The position numbers and the translations under genes are program-made. The notes below the pieces were generated by a model. That model did not search any database and was not told the origin of the DNA. It saw nothing but the letters and a program-made list of their open reading frames with translations. Below are positions 15,304 to 23,457 of a stretch of 32,370 nt of DNA, one piece after another; positions within the stretch are counted from its first letter, which is position 1; each line of letters starts with the position of its first letter. Source of the DNA: Streptomyces cavernicola (GTDB taxonomy: Bacteria > Actinomycetota > Actinomycetes > Streptomycetales > Streptomycetaceae); contig NZ_JASCIQ010000062.1 of the NCBI RefSeq assembly GCF_029968035.1, positions 1 through 32,370 on the forward strand, in the 5' to 3' direction.

Positions 15304-17154
15304 ATGACGGTCCTGCCTGACGACGGGCTTTCGCTGGCCGCCGAGTTCCCTGATGCGACCCACGAGCAGTGGCAGGCCCTGGTGTCGGGCGTACTGCGCA
15401 AGTCGGGCAAGGAATTCTCGGGCACGGCGGCCGAAGACGCCCTCTCCACCGCACTCGAGGACGGGCTCAGCACCCGCCCCCTCTACACGTCCCACGACCC
15501 CGCGCCGGACACCGGCCACCCCGGCTTCGCCCCGTTCGTGCGGGGCGGCAGGCCGCAGGGCGGTGCCGCCGCGGGCTGGGACGTGCGGCAGCGGCACGCC
15601 GACGCCGACCCGGCGCGCGTCAACGAGGCGGTCCTCGCCGACCTGGAGAACGGCGCCACCTCGGTCTGGCTGACCGTCGGCCACGGCGGCGTCCCCGTTT
15701 CCGGCCTCGCCCGCGCCCTCGACGGCGTCTATCTCGATCTCGCACCCGTCGCCCTCGACGCAGGAGCCGAATACGCCGACGCCGCAAGGGAGTTGCTGCG
15801 TCTGTACGCCGAGCGCGGCATCACCGCCGAGCAGGCGAGCGGAACCCTCGGTGCCGACCCGCTCGGCCACGAGGCCCGTACCGGCGAGGAGTTGGACGCG
15901 GCGCCCGCCGCCGACCTCGCCGCCCGCTGCACCCGCGAGTACCCCGGTGTCCGCGCCCTCGCCGTGGACGCCCTGCCGTACCACGAGGCCGGCGCCTCGG
16001 CGGCGGAAGAGCTGGGCTGCTCCCTCGCCACCGGACTCGCCTACCTCAGGCAGCTCACCGACTCCGGCCTTGGTCTCCAACAGGCCCTCGGCCAGCTGGA
16101 GTTCAGGTACGCGGCCACCGCCGACCAGTTCCTCACCATCGCCAAGCTGCGCGCCGCCCGCCGCCTCTGGGCCCGTATCGCGGAGGTCTGCGGGGCGCCC
16201 GCCGACGGCGCGCAGCGACAGCACACCGTGACGTCGCCGGTGATGATGACCCGCCGCGACCCGTGGGTGAACATGCTGCGCACCACGGTCGCCACCCTCG
16301 CCGCGGGCGTCGGCGGCGCGGACTCCGTGACCGTCCTGCCCTTCGACGCGGAGCTCGGCGTGCCCGACGCGTTCGCGCGCCGCATCGCCCGCAACACCTC
16401 GACGATCCTGTTGGAGGAGTCGCACCTCGCCCGCGTCGTCGACCCGGCCGGCGGCTCCTGGTACGTGGAGCGGCTCACCGACGAACTCGCCCACGCCGCC
16501 TGGGAGTTCTTCCAGGAGATCGAGCGCGAGGGCGGCCAGGCGGCGGCCCTGCGCTCCGGTTTCGTACGCGACCGGCTCGCCGCCACCTGGGCCGCGCGCA
16601 GCGCCAAGCTCGCCACCCGCCGCGAACCCGTCACCGGCGTCAGCGAGTTCCCGCACCTCGCCGAGAAGCCCGTCGTCCGCGAGCCCGCCCCCGCCCCGCT
16701 CACCGGCGGCCTGCCGAGGGTGCGCCGCGACGAGCAGTACGAGGCGCTGCGCGCCCGCTCCGACGCACACCTCGACGCGACCGGCACCCGACCCAAGACG
16801 TTCCTCGCCGCCCTCGGCCCGGCCGCCGCCCACACCGCGCGCGCCACGTTCGCCGCCAACCTCTTCCAGGCGGGCGGCATCGAGCCCGTCCACGACCCGG
16901 TCACCGTCGACGCGGACACCGTCGCCGAGGCGTTCAAGGCCAGCGGCGCGGGCGTGGCCTGCATCTGCTCCAGCGACGCGCTGTACGAGGAGCAGGCCGA
17001 GGCCGTCGCGAAGGCCCTCCAACAGGCGGGCGCGCAGCGGGTGTTCCTCGCCGGGAAGCCCGCCGAGCGCGCCGGCGTCGACGCATATGTGTTCGCGGGC
17101 TGCGACGCGGTCGCCGTCCTCACCTCCACCCTCGACCGCATGGGAGTGGCGTGA
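15304..17154 (+). CDS. mutA: Methylmalonyl-CoA mutase small subunit
   Basis: This 616-aa beta subunit of adenosylcobalamin-dependent methylmalonyl-CoA mutase forms a heterodimer with MutB, which interconverts succinyl-CoA and (R)-methylmalonyl-CoA. The N-terminal barrel is recognisable (TRPLYTSHD, FVRGGRPQGG, LEFRYAATADQFLTIAKLRAARRLW, RIARNTSTILLEESHLARVVDPAGGSWY split over the chain). The C-terminal domain (about 490-616) has the cobalamin-domain fold but lacks DxHxxG, as expected for the non-catalytic subunit. The stop overlaps the mutB ATG by one base. Start ATG 15304 has no ribosome-binding site and appears leaderless. The pathway links propionate and odd-chain metabolism with polyketide extender supply. 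Confidence 0.96.
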   Translation: MTVLPDDGLSLAAEFPDATHEQWQALVSGVLRKSGKEFSGTAAEDALSTALEDGLSTRPLYTSHDPAPDTGHPGFAPFVRGGRPQGGAAAGWDVRQRHADADPARVNEAVLADLENGATSVWLTVGHGGVPVSGLARALDGVYLDLAPVALDAGAEYADAARELLRLYAERGITAEQASGTLGADPLGHEARTGEELDAAPAADLAARCTREYPGVRALAVDALPYHEAGASAAEELGCSLATGLAYLRQLTDSGLGLQQALGQLEFRYAATADQFLTIAKLRAARRLWARIAEVCGAPADGAQRQHTVTSPVMMTRRDPWVNMLRTTVATLAAGVGGADSVTVLPFDAELGVPDAFARRIARNTSTILLEESHLARVVDPAGGSWYVERLTDELAHAAWEFFQEIEREGGQAAALRSGFVRDRLAATWAARSAKLATRREPVTGVSEFPHLAEKPVVREPAPAPLTGGLPRVRRDEQYEALRARSDAHLDATGTRPKTFLAALGPAAAHTARATFAANLFQAGGIEPVHDPVTVDADTVAEAFKASGAGVACICSSDALYEEQAEAVAKALQQAGAQRVFLAGKPAERAGVDAYVFAGCDAVAVLTSTLDRMGVA

Positions 17155-19388
17155 TGCCGAACCAGCAGCCGGACCAGCAGAGCCCGCAGAGTAGTTCGCA
17201 GATCCCCGACTTCTCCGTCATCGGCCTCGGCACCGGCGCCCCCGCGGGCTCCGGCGACGAGTGGCGCGCCGCCGTCAAGGAGTCCACGGGCAAGTCGGTC
17301 GACGACCTGACGTGGGAGACTCCCGAGGGCATCGCCGTCCAACCCCTGTACACGGGGCGGGACTTGGAGGGCCTGGACTTCCTCGGCACGTACCCGGGCG
17401 TGGCCCCGTACCTGCGTGGCCCGTACCCGACGATGTACGTCAACCAGCCCTGGACGATCCGGCAGTACGCCGGTTTCTCCACGGCCGAGGAGTCCAACGC
17501 CTTCTACCGGCGCAACCTCGCCGCCGGGCAGAAGGGCCTCTCCGTCGCCTTCGACCTGCCCACGCACCGCGGGTACGACAGCGACCACCCGCGCGTGACC
17601 GGTGACGTCGGCATGGCGGGCGTCGCCATCGACTCCATCTACGACATGCGGCAGCTCTTCGACGGCATCCCGCTGGACAAGATGACCGTGTCGATGACGA
17701 TGAACGGCGCGGTGCTCCCCGTACTGGCGCTGTACATCGTGGCGGCGGAGGAACAGGGCGTACCGCCCGAGAAGTTGGCCGGGACCATCCAGAACGACAT
17801 CCTCAAGGAGTTCATGGTCCGCAACACCTACATCTATCCGCCGAAGCCGTCGATGCGGATCATCTCCGACATCTTCGCGTACACCTCGCAGCGGATGCCG
17901 CGCTACAACTCCATCTCCATCTCCGGCTACCACATCCAGGAGGCGGGCGCGACGGCCGACCTGGAGCTGGCGTACACCCTCGCCGACGGCGTGGAGTACC
18001 TGCGCGCCGGGCAGGAAGCCGGCCTGGACGTGGACGCGTTCGCGCCTCGCCTCAGCTTCTTCTGGGCGATCGGCATGAACTTCTTCATGGAGGTCGCCAA
18101 GCTCCGCGCCGCCCGCCTGCTGTGGGCGAAGCTGGTCAAGCAGTTCGACCCGAAGAACGCCAAGTCCCTCTCCCTGCGCACCCATTCACAGACCTCGGGC
18201 TGGTCGCTCACCGCGCAGGACGTGTTCAACAACGTCACGCGTACGTGCGTCGAGGCCATGGCCGCAACCCAGGGCCACACCCAGTCGCTGCACACCAACG
18301 CCCTCGACGAGGCGCTCGCGCTGCCCACCGACTTCTCGGCGCGCATCGCCCGCAACACCCAGCTCCTCATCCAGCAGGAGTCCGGCACGACGCGGACGAT
18401 CGACCCGTGGGGCGGCAGCGCGTACGTCGAGAAGCTCACGTACGACCTCGCGCGCCGCGCCTGGCAGCACATCCAGGAGGTCGAGCAGGCCGGCGGCATG
18501 GCCAAGGCCATCGACGCGGGCATCCCCAAGCTGCGCATCGAGGAGGCCGCGGCCCGCACCCAGGCCCGCATCGACTCCGGCCGGCAGCCCGTGATCGGCG
18601 TGAACAAGTACCGCGTCGAGAACGACGAGCAGATCGAGGTCCTCAAGGTCGACAACTCCTCGGTCCGCGCCCAGCAGATCGAGAAGCTGCGCCGCCTCCG
18701 CGAGGAGCGCGACGGCCAGGCCTGCCAGGACGCCCTCGACGCCCTGACCCGCGCCGCCGCCGAATCCACCGGAAATCTCCTGGAGTTGGCGGTGAACGCG
18801 GCCCGCGCCAAGGCCACCGTCGGTGAGATCTCGGACGCACTGGAGAAGGTGTACGGGCGGCACGCGGGCCAGATCCGTACGATCTCCGGCGTGTACCGCA
18901 ACGAAGCAGGCCAGTCCCCGTCCGTGGAGCGCACCCGCGCCCTCGTCGACTCCTTCGAGGAGGAGGAGGGCCGCCGCCCGCGCATCCTCGTCGCCAAGAT
19001 GGGCCAGGACGGCCACGACCGCGGCCAGAAGGTCATCGCGTCCGCCTTCGCCGACCTCGGCTTCGACGTCGACGTCGGCCCGCTGTTCCAGACCCCGGCG
19101 GAGGTGGCGCGGCAGGCGGTCGAGGCGGACGCGCACATCGTCGGCGTCTCCTCGCTCGCGGCCGGGCATCTGACGCTCGTACCGGCGCTGCGGGAGGAGC
19201 TGGCCGCCGAGGGGCGCGAGGACATCATGATCGTCGTCGGCGGCGTCATCCCGCCGCAGGACGTGCCCACGCTCCTGGAGATGGGCGCCACGGCGGTCTT
19301 CCCGCCCGGCACGGTCATCCCGGACGCGGCGTACGACCTGGTGGAGCAGCTCGGCGAGCAGCTCGGCCACGAGCCCGCCGGGCGTTGA
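17154..19388 (+). CDS. mutB: Methylmalonyl-CoA mutase large (catalytic) subunit
   Basis: This 744-aa catalytic alpha subunit binds adenosylcobalamin. The substrate barrel covers about residues 40-560 with conserved TMYVNQPWTIRQYAGFSTAE, SVAFDLPTHRGYDSDH, and RTHSQTSGWSLT. The C-terminal B12 domain carries GQDGHDRGQKV, with the cobalt-ligating His621 in DxHxxG, and later GGVIPPQD. Start ATG 17154 shares its A with the mutA stop; GTG 17151 is an alternative. A poly-Gln/Ser N-terminal tail (MPNQQPDQQSPQSSSQ) precedes the conserved part. The next gene, meaB, begins 4 nt after the stop. Confidence 0.98.
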   Translation: MPNQQPDQQSPQSSSQIPDFSVIGLGTGAPAGSGDEWRAAVKESTGKSVDDLTWETPEGIAVQPLYTGRDLEGLDFLGTYPGVAPYLRGPYPTMYVNQPWTIRQYAGFSTAEESNAFYRRNLAAGQKGLSVAFDLPTHRGYDSDHPRVTGDVGMAGVAIDSIYDMRQLFDGIPLDKMTVSMTMNGAVLPVLALYIVAAEEQGVPPEKLAGTIQNDILKEFMVRNTYIYPPKPSMRIISDIFAYTSQRMPRYNSISISGYHIQEAGATADLELAYTLADGVEYLRAGQEAGLDVDAFAPRLSFFWAIGMNFFMEVAKLRAARLLWAKLVKQFDPKNAKSLSLRTHSQTSGWSLTAQDVFNNVTRTCVEAMAATQGHTQSLHTNALDEALALPTDFSARIARNTQLLIQQESGTTRTIDPWGGSAYVEKLTYDLARRAWQHIQEVEQAGGMAKAIDAGIPKLRIEEAAARTQARIDSGRQPVIGVNKYRVENDEQIEVLKVDNSSVRAQQIEKLRRLREERDGQACQDALDALTRAAAESTGNLLELAVNAARAKATVGEISDALEKVYGRHAGQIRTISGVYRNEAGQSPSVERTRALVDSFEEEEGRRPRILVAKMGQDGHDRGQKVIASAFADLGFDVDVGPLFQTPAEVARQAVEADAHIVGVSSLAAGHLTLVPALREELAAEGREDIMIVVGGVIPPQDVPTLLEMGATAVFPPGTVIPDAAYDLVEQLGEQLGHEPAGR

Positions 19389-19392
19389 TCCG

Positions 19393-20376
19393 ATGGCGAA
19401 GCCGATCGACATCGACGGGTACGTGAAGGGCGTGCTCGACGGGAAGCGCGCGCACATCGCGCGCGCCATCACCCTCGTCGAGTCCACCCGGCCCGACCAC
19501 CGCACGCACGCCCAGGAGTTGCTGACACGGCTCCTACCGCACTCCGGGCGGGCCCGGCGGATCGGCATCAGCGGTGTGCCGGGCGTCGGCAAGTCGACGT
19601 TCATCGACGCGCTCGGCACGATGCTGACTTCGCTCGGGCACCGGGTCGCGGTCCTCGCCGTCGACCCGTCCTCGACCCGTACGGGCGGCTCCATCCTGGG
19701 CGACAAGACCCGGATGGAGCGCCTGTCCGTCGACCCGAACGCCTTCGTCCGGCCCTCCCCAAGTGCGGGCACCCTGGGCGGAGTTGCGAAGGCCACGCGC
19801 GAGTCGGTGGTGGTGATGGAGGCCGCCGGGTACGACGTGATCCTCGTGGAGACCGTCGGCGTCGGGCAGTCCGAGACGGCCGTCGCCAACATGGTCGACT
19901 CGTTCCTGCTGCTGACGCTTGCCCGTACGGGCGACCAGCTGCAGGGCATCAAGAAGGGCGTCCTCGAACTGGCCGACGTGTTGGCGGTCAACAAGGCCGA
20001 CGGCCCGCACGAACGCGACGCCCGCTCGGCCGCGCGTGAACTCGCGGGCGCGCTGCGCCTGATGCATCCGGCGGACGCGGCCTGGACTCCGCCCGTCCTC
20101 AGCTGCAGCGCGCGCGAGTCCACGGGGCTCGACACGGTCTGGGACCGCCTTGAGCAGCACCGGGAACTCCTCGACTCGACGGGGCGGCTTGCCGCCAAGC
20201 GCCGGGATCAGCAGGTCGACTGGACCTGGAACATGGTCCACGACGAGCTTTTGCAGCGCCTGCATGCCCATCCGAAGGTTCGCGATCTCGGGCCTGATCT
20301 TGAACGGCGGGTCAGGGGAGGGGAGTTGACGGCGACGCTGGCGGCGGAGGAAATCCTGCGGGCTTTCAGAAGCTAA
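19393..20376 (+). CDS. meaB: Methylmalonyl-CoA mutase-associated GTPase MeaB
   Basis: This 327-aa G3E-type P-loop GTPase gates adenosylcobalamin loading and protects the mutase from inactivation. Walker A is GVPGVGKST (61-69); VDPSSTRTGGSILGDKTRM is the switch region typical of MeaB/ArgK; ETVGVGQSE and VNKAD are the G3 and G4 motifs. It follows mutB by 4 nt in the same operon. No methylmalonyl-CoA epimerase is in the window. It is followed by a repeat block that probably ends the transcript. Confidence 0.96.
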   Translation: MAKPIDIDGYVKGVLDGKRAHIARAITLVESTRPDHRTHAQELLTRLLPHSGRARRIGISGVPGVGKSTFIDALGTMLTSLGHRVAVLAVDPSSTRTGGSILGDKTRMERLSVDPNAFVRPSPSAGTLGGVAKATRESVVVMEAAGYDVILVETVGVGQSETAVANMVDSFLLLTLARTGDQLQGIKKGVLELADVLAVNKADGPHERDARSAARELAGALRLMHPADAAWTPPVLSCSARESTGLDTVWDRLEQHRELLDSTGRLAAKRRDQQVDWTWNMVHDELLQRLHAHPKVRDLGPDLERRVRGGELTATLAAEEILRAFRS

Positions 20377-20394
20377 CCCCACCGGGTCTCCGCC

Positions 20395-20790
20395 CCGGCC
20401 CCCGGTCGTTTTCCGGCCGCGCGCAGTTCCCCGCGCCCCTTGGCGGGGCTCCGCCCCGGTCCCTGGGTCGTTTCTCGGCTGCCGCGCCGTCGTGGCCGCT
20501 CGCGCAGTTCCCCGCGCCCCTGGTGGGGGCTTCGCCCCCGTCCCGGGTTGTTTTTCGGCTGCCGCGTCGTGGTGGCTGGTCGCGCAGTTCCCCGCGCCCC
20601 TGTTGGGGCGCTCAGCGCAGCCCCAGCCCGCACAATCCAGCCCTCCCCACCCCGGCAAAATTCAGCCTCTCCGGCGTTTGAGGAGCGGGGGTCCGGGGGC
20701 TGGCCCCCGTGCCGACGGCAGTCTTTCGGGAAGGGGCGGGGTGGGGATCTGGAACGGGGTCCGGGGCAGAGCCCCGGGGAGCGGGGGGCC
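20395..20790. repeat. Intergenic repeat cassette, locus 3
   Basis: The gap 20377-20828 holds no supported gene. Three A units have the core CGCGCAGTTCCCCGCGCCCC (ending near 20440, 20521 and 20601), separated by hairpins such as GGGGGCTTCGCCCCC. A B unit (TTCAGCCTCTCCGGCGTTTG at 20661, then a GGGGGCTGGCCCCC hairpin) and a C unit (GCCGACGGCAGTCTTTCGGG, from 20710) follow, with a CCGGGGCAGAGCCCCGG hairpin to close. The order is the same as at loci 2 and 4. Confidence 0.85.
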
Positions 20791-20828
20791 GGGGCGTGTA
20801 CCCGCCCGCGGCAGGTTCTTGACGAAAA

Positions 20829-20854
20829 GGAACCAAGAACGATCACCGCACGTC
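20829..20854 (+). promoter_or_regulatory. Candidate ECF (SigE-like) promoter
   Basis: GGAAC (20829-20833), a 17-nt spacer and CGTC (20851-20854) match the general ECF sigma pattern, including that of the Streptomyces envelope-stress factor SigE. It lies about 100 bp upstream of the leader ORF and polysaccharide operon, the expected place for their promoter. The match is short and could occur by chance. Confidence 0.35.
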
Positions 20855-20956
20855 ACAACTGCGCCGTATCGTCGCCTGCGACGCCACGCACTGACCACGC
20901 GTGACCGCCGCACCGCGACACAACCCCCCACACAGCACCCCCCACAGGAGCTACCA

Positions 20957-21019
20957 GTGTTCGGCGCCACACCCCCCACAGGCATACCCGAAAACCCCAA
21001 CTCCCTCCTGAGCGCATGA
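20957..21019 (+). CDS. 20-codon leader ORF coupled to next gene
   Basis: AGGAG (20946-20950) lies 6 nt before GTG 20957, which opens a 20-residue frame (VFGATPPTGI then PENPNSLLSA) ending in TGA at 21017-21019. That stop overlaps the ATG of the following gene as ATGA. The downstream gene has no ribosome-binding site of its own other than sequence inside this ORF. The arrangement looks like a translated leader peptide used for translational coupling. No function is recognised for the peptide. It could equally be a regulatory upstream ORF without a stable product. Confidence 0.55.
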   Translation: MFGATPPTGIPENPNSLLSA

Positions 21020-21357
21020 CCCCCGCCAGGCGGCGCGGACGCCGCAACCGCCCGGTGTTCATCGAGCGTGCGGGGCGGCGCAGACGAGTGCTGCGCCAGC
21101 TCGCCGCCGTGCTCGGCTGCGCCTGCGCGGGCTACCTGATGTTCCTCGTCGTCCTCGTCGACGCAGTACGGCAGCCCGCAGGCACCGCACCCCCGCGCAT
21201 GGACGTACCGCTGCACACCACCAACGCCCGCCACGACACCACCGTCCCCGACGACGAGCAGAGCCGGCCGAACGAACCCTCCACCCCCACACCCACAACC
21301 ACCGCACCCACCACCGCACCCACCACCGTGCCCGCCCCGCCGCGGGACGGGCGGTGA
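21016..21357 (+). CDS. Small single-pass membrane protein, unknown function
   Basis: This 113-aa protein has a strongly basic N-terminus (RRRGRRNRP, RAGRRRRVLRQ), one transmembrane segment (about residues 28-50, LAAVLGCACAGYLMFLVVLV) and an extracytoplasmic tail rich in Thr, Pro and Ala (about 88-108). It is probably N-in with the tail outside. It overlaps the leader ORF (ATGA) and the synthase gene (GTGA), so all three are translated together. The family is not recognised; by position it may be an accessory subunit of the polysaccharide synthase. Confidence 0.75.
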   Translation: MTPARRRGRRNRPVFIERAGRRRRVLRQLAAVLGCACAGYLMFLVVLVDAVRQPAGTAPPRMDVPLHTTNARHDTTVPDDEQSRPNEPSTPTPTTTAPTTAPTTVPAPPRDGR

Positions 21358-23441
21358 GCCCCAGGCACGCGCTGCGCCGTACCCCGCGAGGGCACTGGAT
21401 CCTGCTGTTCCTCGTGCTGCCCGTGGTCACCATCAGCCTCCTCTTCGAGGGCTGGACCACGCACGAGGTCGACGCCGCGCGCTCCAAGGAACCGTGCACA
21501 CGGCCCGTACCCGCGGCCGCCGACGACGGCGAGCCGGTGCTTCGCATCACCGGCGGCGCCATCGAGACCGCGGGCATGCCGCCGCGCACGGCCGCGCTCA
21601 CCTTCAACGGCGGCCCCGACCCGTACTGGACGCCGCGCCTGCTCGACCTGCTGCGCGAGCACGACGCGCACGCGACGTTCTTCCTGTACGGGTCCCGCGC
21701 CACCCGGCACCCGGCCCTGGTCCGGCGGATCAGGGCCGAGGGCCACGAGATCGGCTCGTACACCTACACCGGCGGCGATCTCGGCACCGCGTCCGCACTC
21801 CGCGCCCGCATGGAACTCGCCCTCACGCAGACCGCGTTCGCGGGCACGGCCGGGGTGAACACGCGGCTGCTGCGGCTGCCGCACACCACCGCCGCCGACA
21901 CCCTGTGCGGCGCCGAGTGGCGGGCGGCCGAACGGTCCGCGGACCAGGGCTACTTGATCGTCGCCGCCGACCACAAATCCCGCAGGCCCTCCGAGGGCGT
22001 GATCCGGCAGTACAGCCACACCGCACTCGGCCACGGGGAGGCGCGGGCCCTGCTGAGCAACCCGCGCGTCGACAAGTTCACCACCGTTACCGAGGGGCTC
22101 GGCCGGCCCACGCTCACCACCCCGGTCGGCGTCGCCGAACGCCTCAAGGGTGAGGGCCTGTTGTGGGCGCAGACCCTCGGGCACGCCTTCACCCGCGCCA
22201 TGGCCTGGGTGCTCGGCGTCGCAGGGGTGCTCGGCGTACTGCGGCTGCTGCTGCTCGCCGTGTTCGCGCGCGCCCACGTGCGCCGCGTCGACCGGCTGCG
22301 GCCCGGCGCGCCCCGGCTGCGGGAGGTGCACGACCCGGTGACGGTGCTCGTGCCCGCGCACAACGAGGAGGCGGGCATCGACGCCACCGTCCGCTCCCTG
22401 CTCGCCTCGTTCTACCCGCGCCTGGAGATCGTCGTGATCGACGACGGCTCCACCGACCGCACCGCGGAGATCGTCGCGGCCTTCGACGACCCGCGCGTGA
22501 CGCTCGTACGCCAGCCCAACGGCGGCAAACCCAGGGCCCTCAACACCGGCCTGGGGTACGCCCGGCACGACATCGTGGTGATGGTCGACGCGGACACCGT
22601 CTTCGAACCCGACGCGCTGTTCCGACTCGTCCAGCCGCTCGCGCACCCGGCGGTCGGCGCGGTCAGCGGCAACACCAAGGTCGGCAACCGCCGTTCCCTG
22701 CTCGGCCGTTGGCAGCACCTCGAATACGTCATCGGCTTCAACCTGGACCGCAGGATGTTCGAGGTCCTGGAGTGCATGCCGACCGTGCCGGGCGCGATCG
22801 GCGCGTTCCGTCGCGACGCCCTGATGGGCGTCGGCGGCGTCAGCGAGGACACCCTCGCCGAGGACACCGACCTGACGATGTCGCTGTGGCGGGCCGGCTG
22901 GCGCGTCGTGTACGAGGAGTCCGCGATCGCCTGGACCGAAGTGCCCAGCAGCATCGGCCAGTTGTGGCGGCAGCGCTACCGCTGGTGCTACGGCACGCTG
23001 CAGTCCATGTGGAAGCACCGCAGGTCCCTCCTGGAGGTCGGCCCGGCGGGCCGCTTCGGCCGCCGCGGCCTCACCTACCTGACCCTGTTCCAGGTGGTCC
23101 TGCCGCTGTTCGCGCCGGTCGTCGACGTGTTCGCGCTCTACGGCCTGTGCTTCCGCGACCCCACCCAGGCCCTCCTGGTGTGGCTGGGCTTCCTCGTCGT
23201 ACAGCTCGTCACCGCCGGGTACGCGCTGCGGCTCGACGGGGAGCGACTGCGTGAACTCTGGTCGCTGCCCCTGCAGTTGTTCGTCTACCGGCAGCTGCTC
23301 TACCTCGTGGTCATCCAGTCGGTGATCACCGCGCTGCTCGGCACCCGCCTCAAGTGGCACCGCATGCTCCGCACCGGCACCGGCGACCAGCACCTCCTGG
23401 AGGAGGGCGACCGCCGCTCGCTGAGCACGTCCGCCCGTTGA
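21354..23441 (+). CDS. Pseudo-deacetylase/GT2 polysaccharide synthase fusion
   Basis: This 695-aa membrane protein runs: TM helix (15-33), NodB/polysaccharide-deacetylase-like domain (about 75-250), TM helices (280-305), GT2 processive glycosyltransferase (about 327-545), and C-terminal TM helices. The GT2 core is intact: DDGS (363-366), DADT (412-415), AEDTDLT (acidic pair 503-504), QRYRW (540-544). The architecture resembles the bifunctional deacetylase/GT2 proteins of Streptomyces such as MatB, which make a poly-N-acetylglucosamine-like polymer. The deacetylase motifs are degenerate: TFDDGP reads TFNGGP (83-88) and HTYTH reads YTYTG (136-140), removing the catalytic Asp, the metal Asp and both metal His. 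I expect synthesis without deacetylation. It starts at GTG 21354, overlapping the upstream stop. Confidence 0.88.
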   Translation: MSPRHALRRTPRGHWILLFLVLPVVTISLLFEGWTTHEVDAARSKEPCTRPVPAAADDGEPVLRITGGAIETAGMPPRTAALTFNGGPDPYWTPRLLDLLREHDAHATFFLYGSRATRHPALVRRIRAEGHEIGSYTYTGGDLGTASALRARMELALTQTAFAGTAGVNTRLLRLPHTTAADTLCGAEWRAAERSADQGYLIVAADHKSRRPSEGVIRQYSHTALGHGEARALLSNPRVDKFTTVTEGLGRPTLTTPVGVAERLKGEGLLWAQTLGHAFTRAMAWVLGVAGVLGVLRLLLLAVFARAHVRRVDRLRPGAPRLREVHDPVTVLVPAHNEEAGIDATVRSLLASFYPRLEIVVIDDGSTDRTAEIVAAFDDPRVTLVRQPNGGKPRALNTGLGYARHDIVVMVDADTVFEPDALFRLVQPLAHPAVGAVSGNTKVGNRRSLLGRWQHLEYVIGFNLDRRMFEVLECMPTVPGAIGAFRRDALMGVGGVSEDTLAEDTDLTMSLWRAGWRVVYEESAIAWTEVPSSIGQLWRQRYRWCYGTLQSMWKHRRSLLEVGPAGRFGRRGLTYLTLFQVVLPLFAPVVDVFALYGLCFRDPTQALLVWLGFLVVQLVTAGYALRLDGERLRELWSLPLQLFVYRQLLYLVVIQSVITALLGTRLKWHRMLRTGTGDQHLLEEGDRRSLSTSAR

Positions 23442-23457
23442 CGAAGGGAGAACACCC

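Noticed and set aside
15369..17150. N-terminal extension of the mutB frame (1339 codons in total)
   Set aside because: It is the mutA gene read out of frame; mutB begins at the ATG overlapping the mutA stop.
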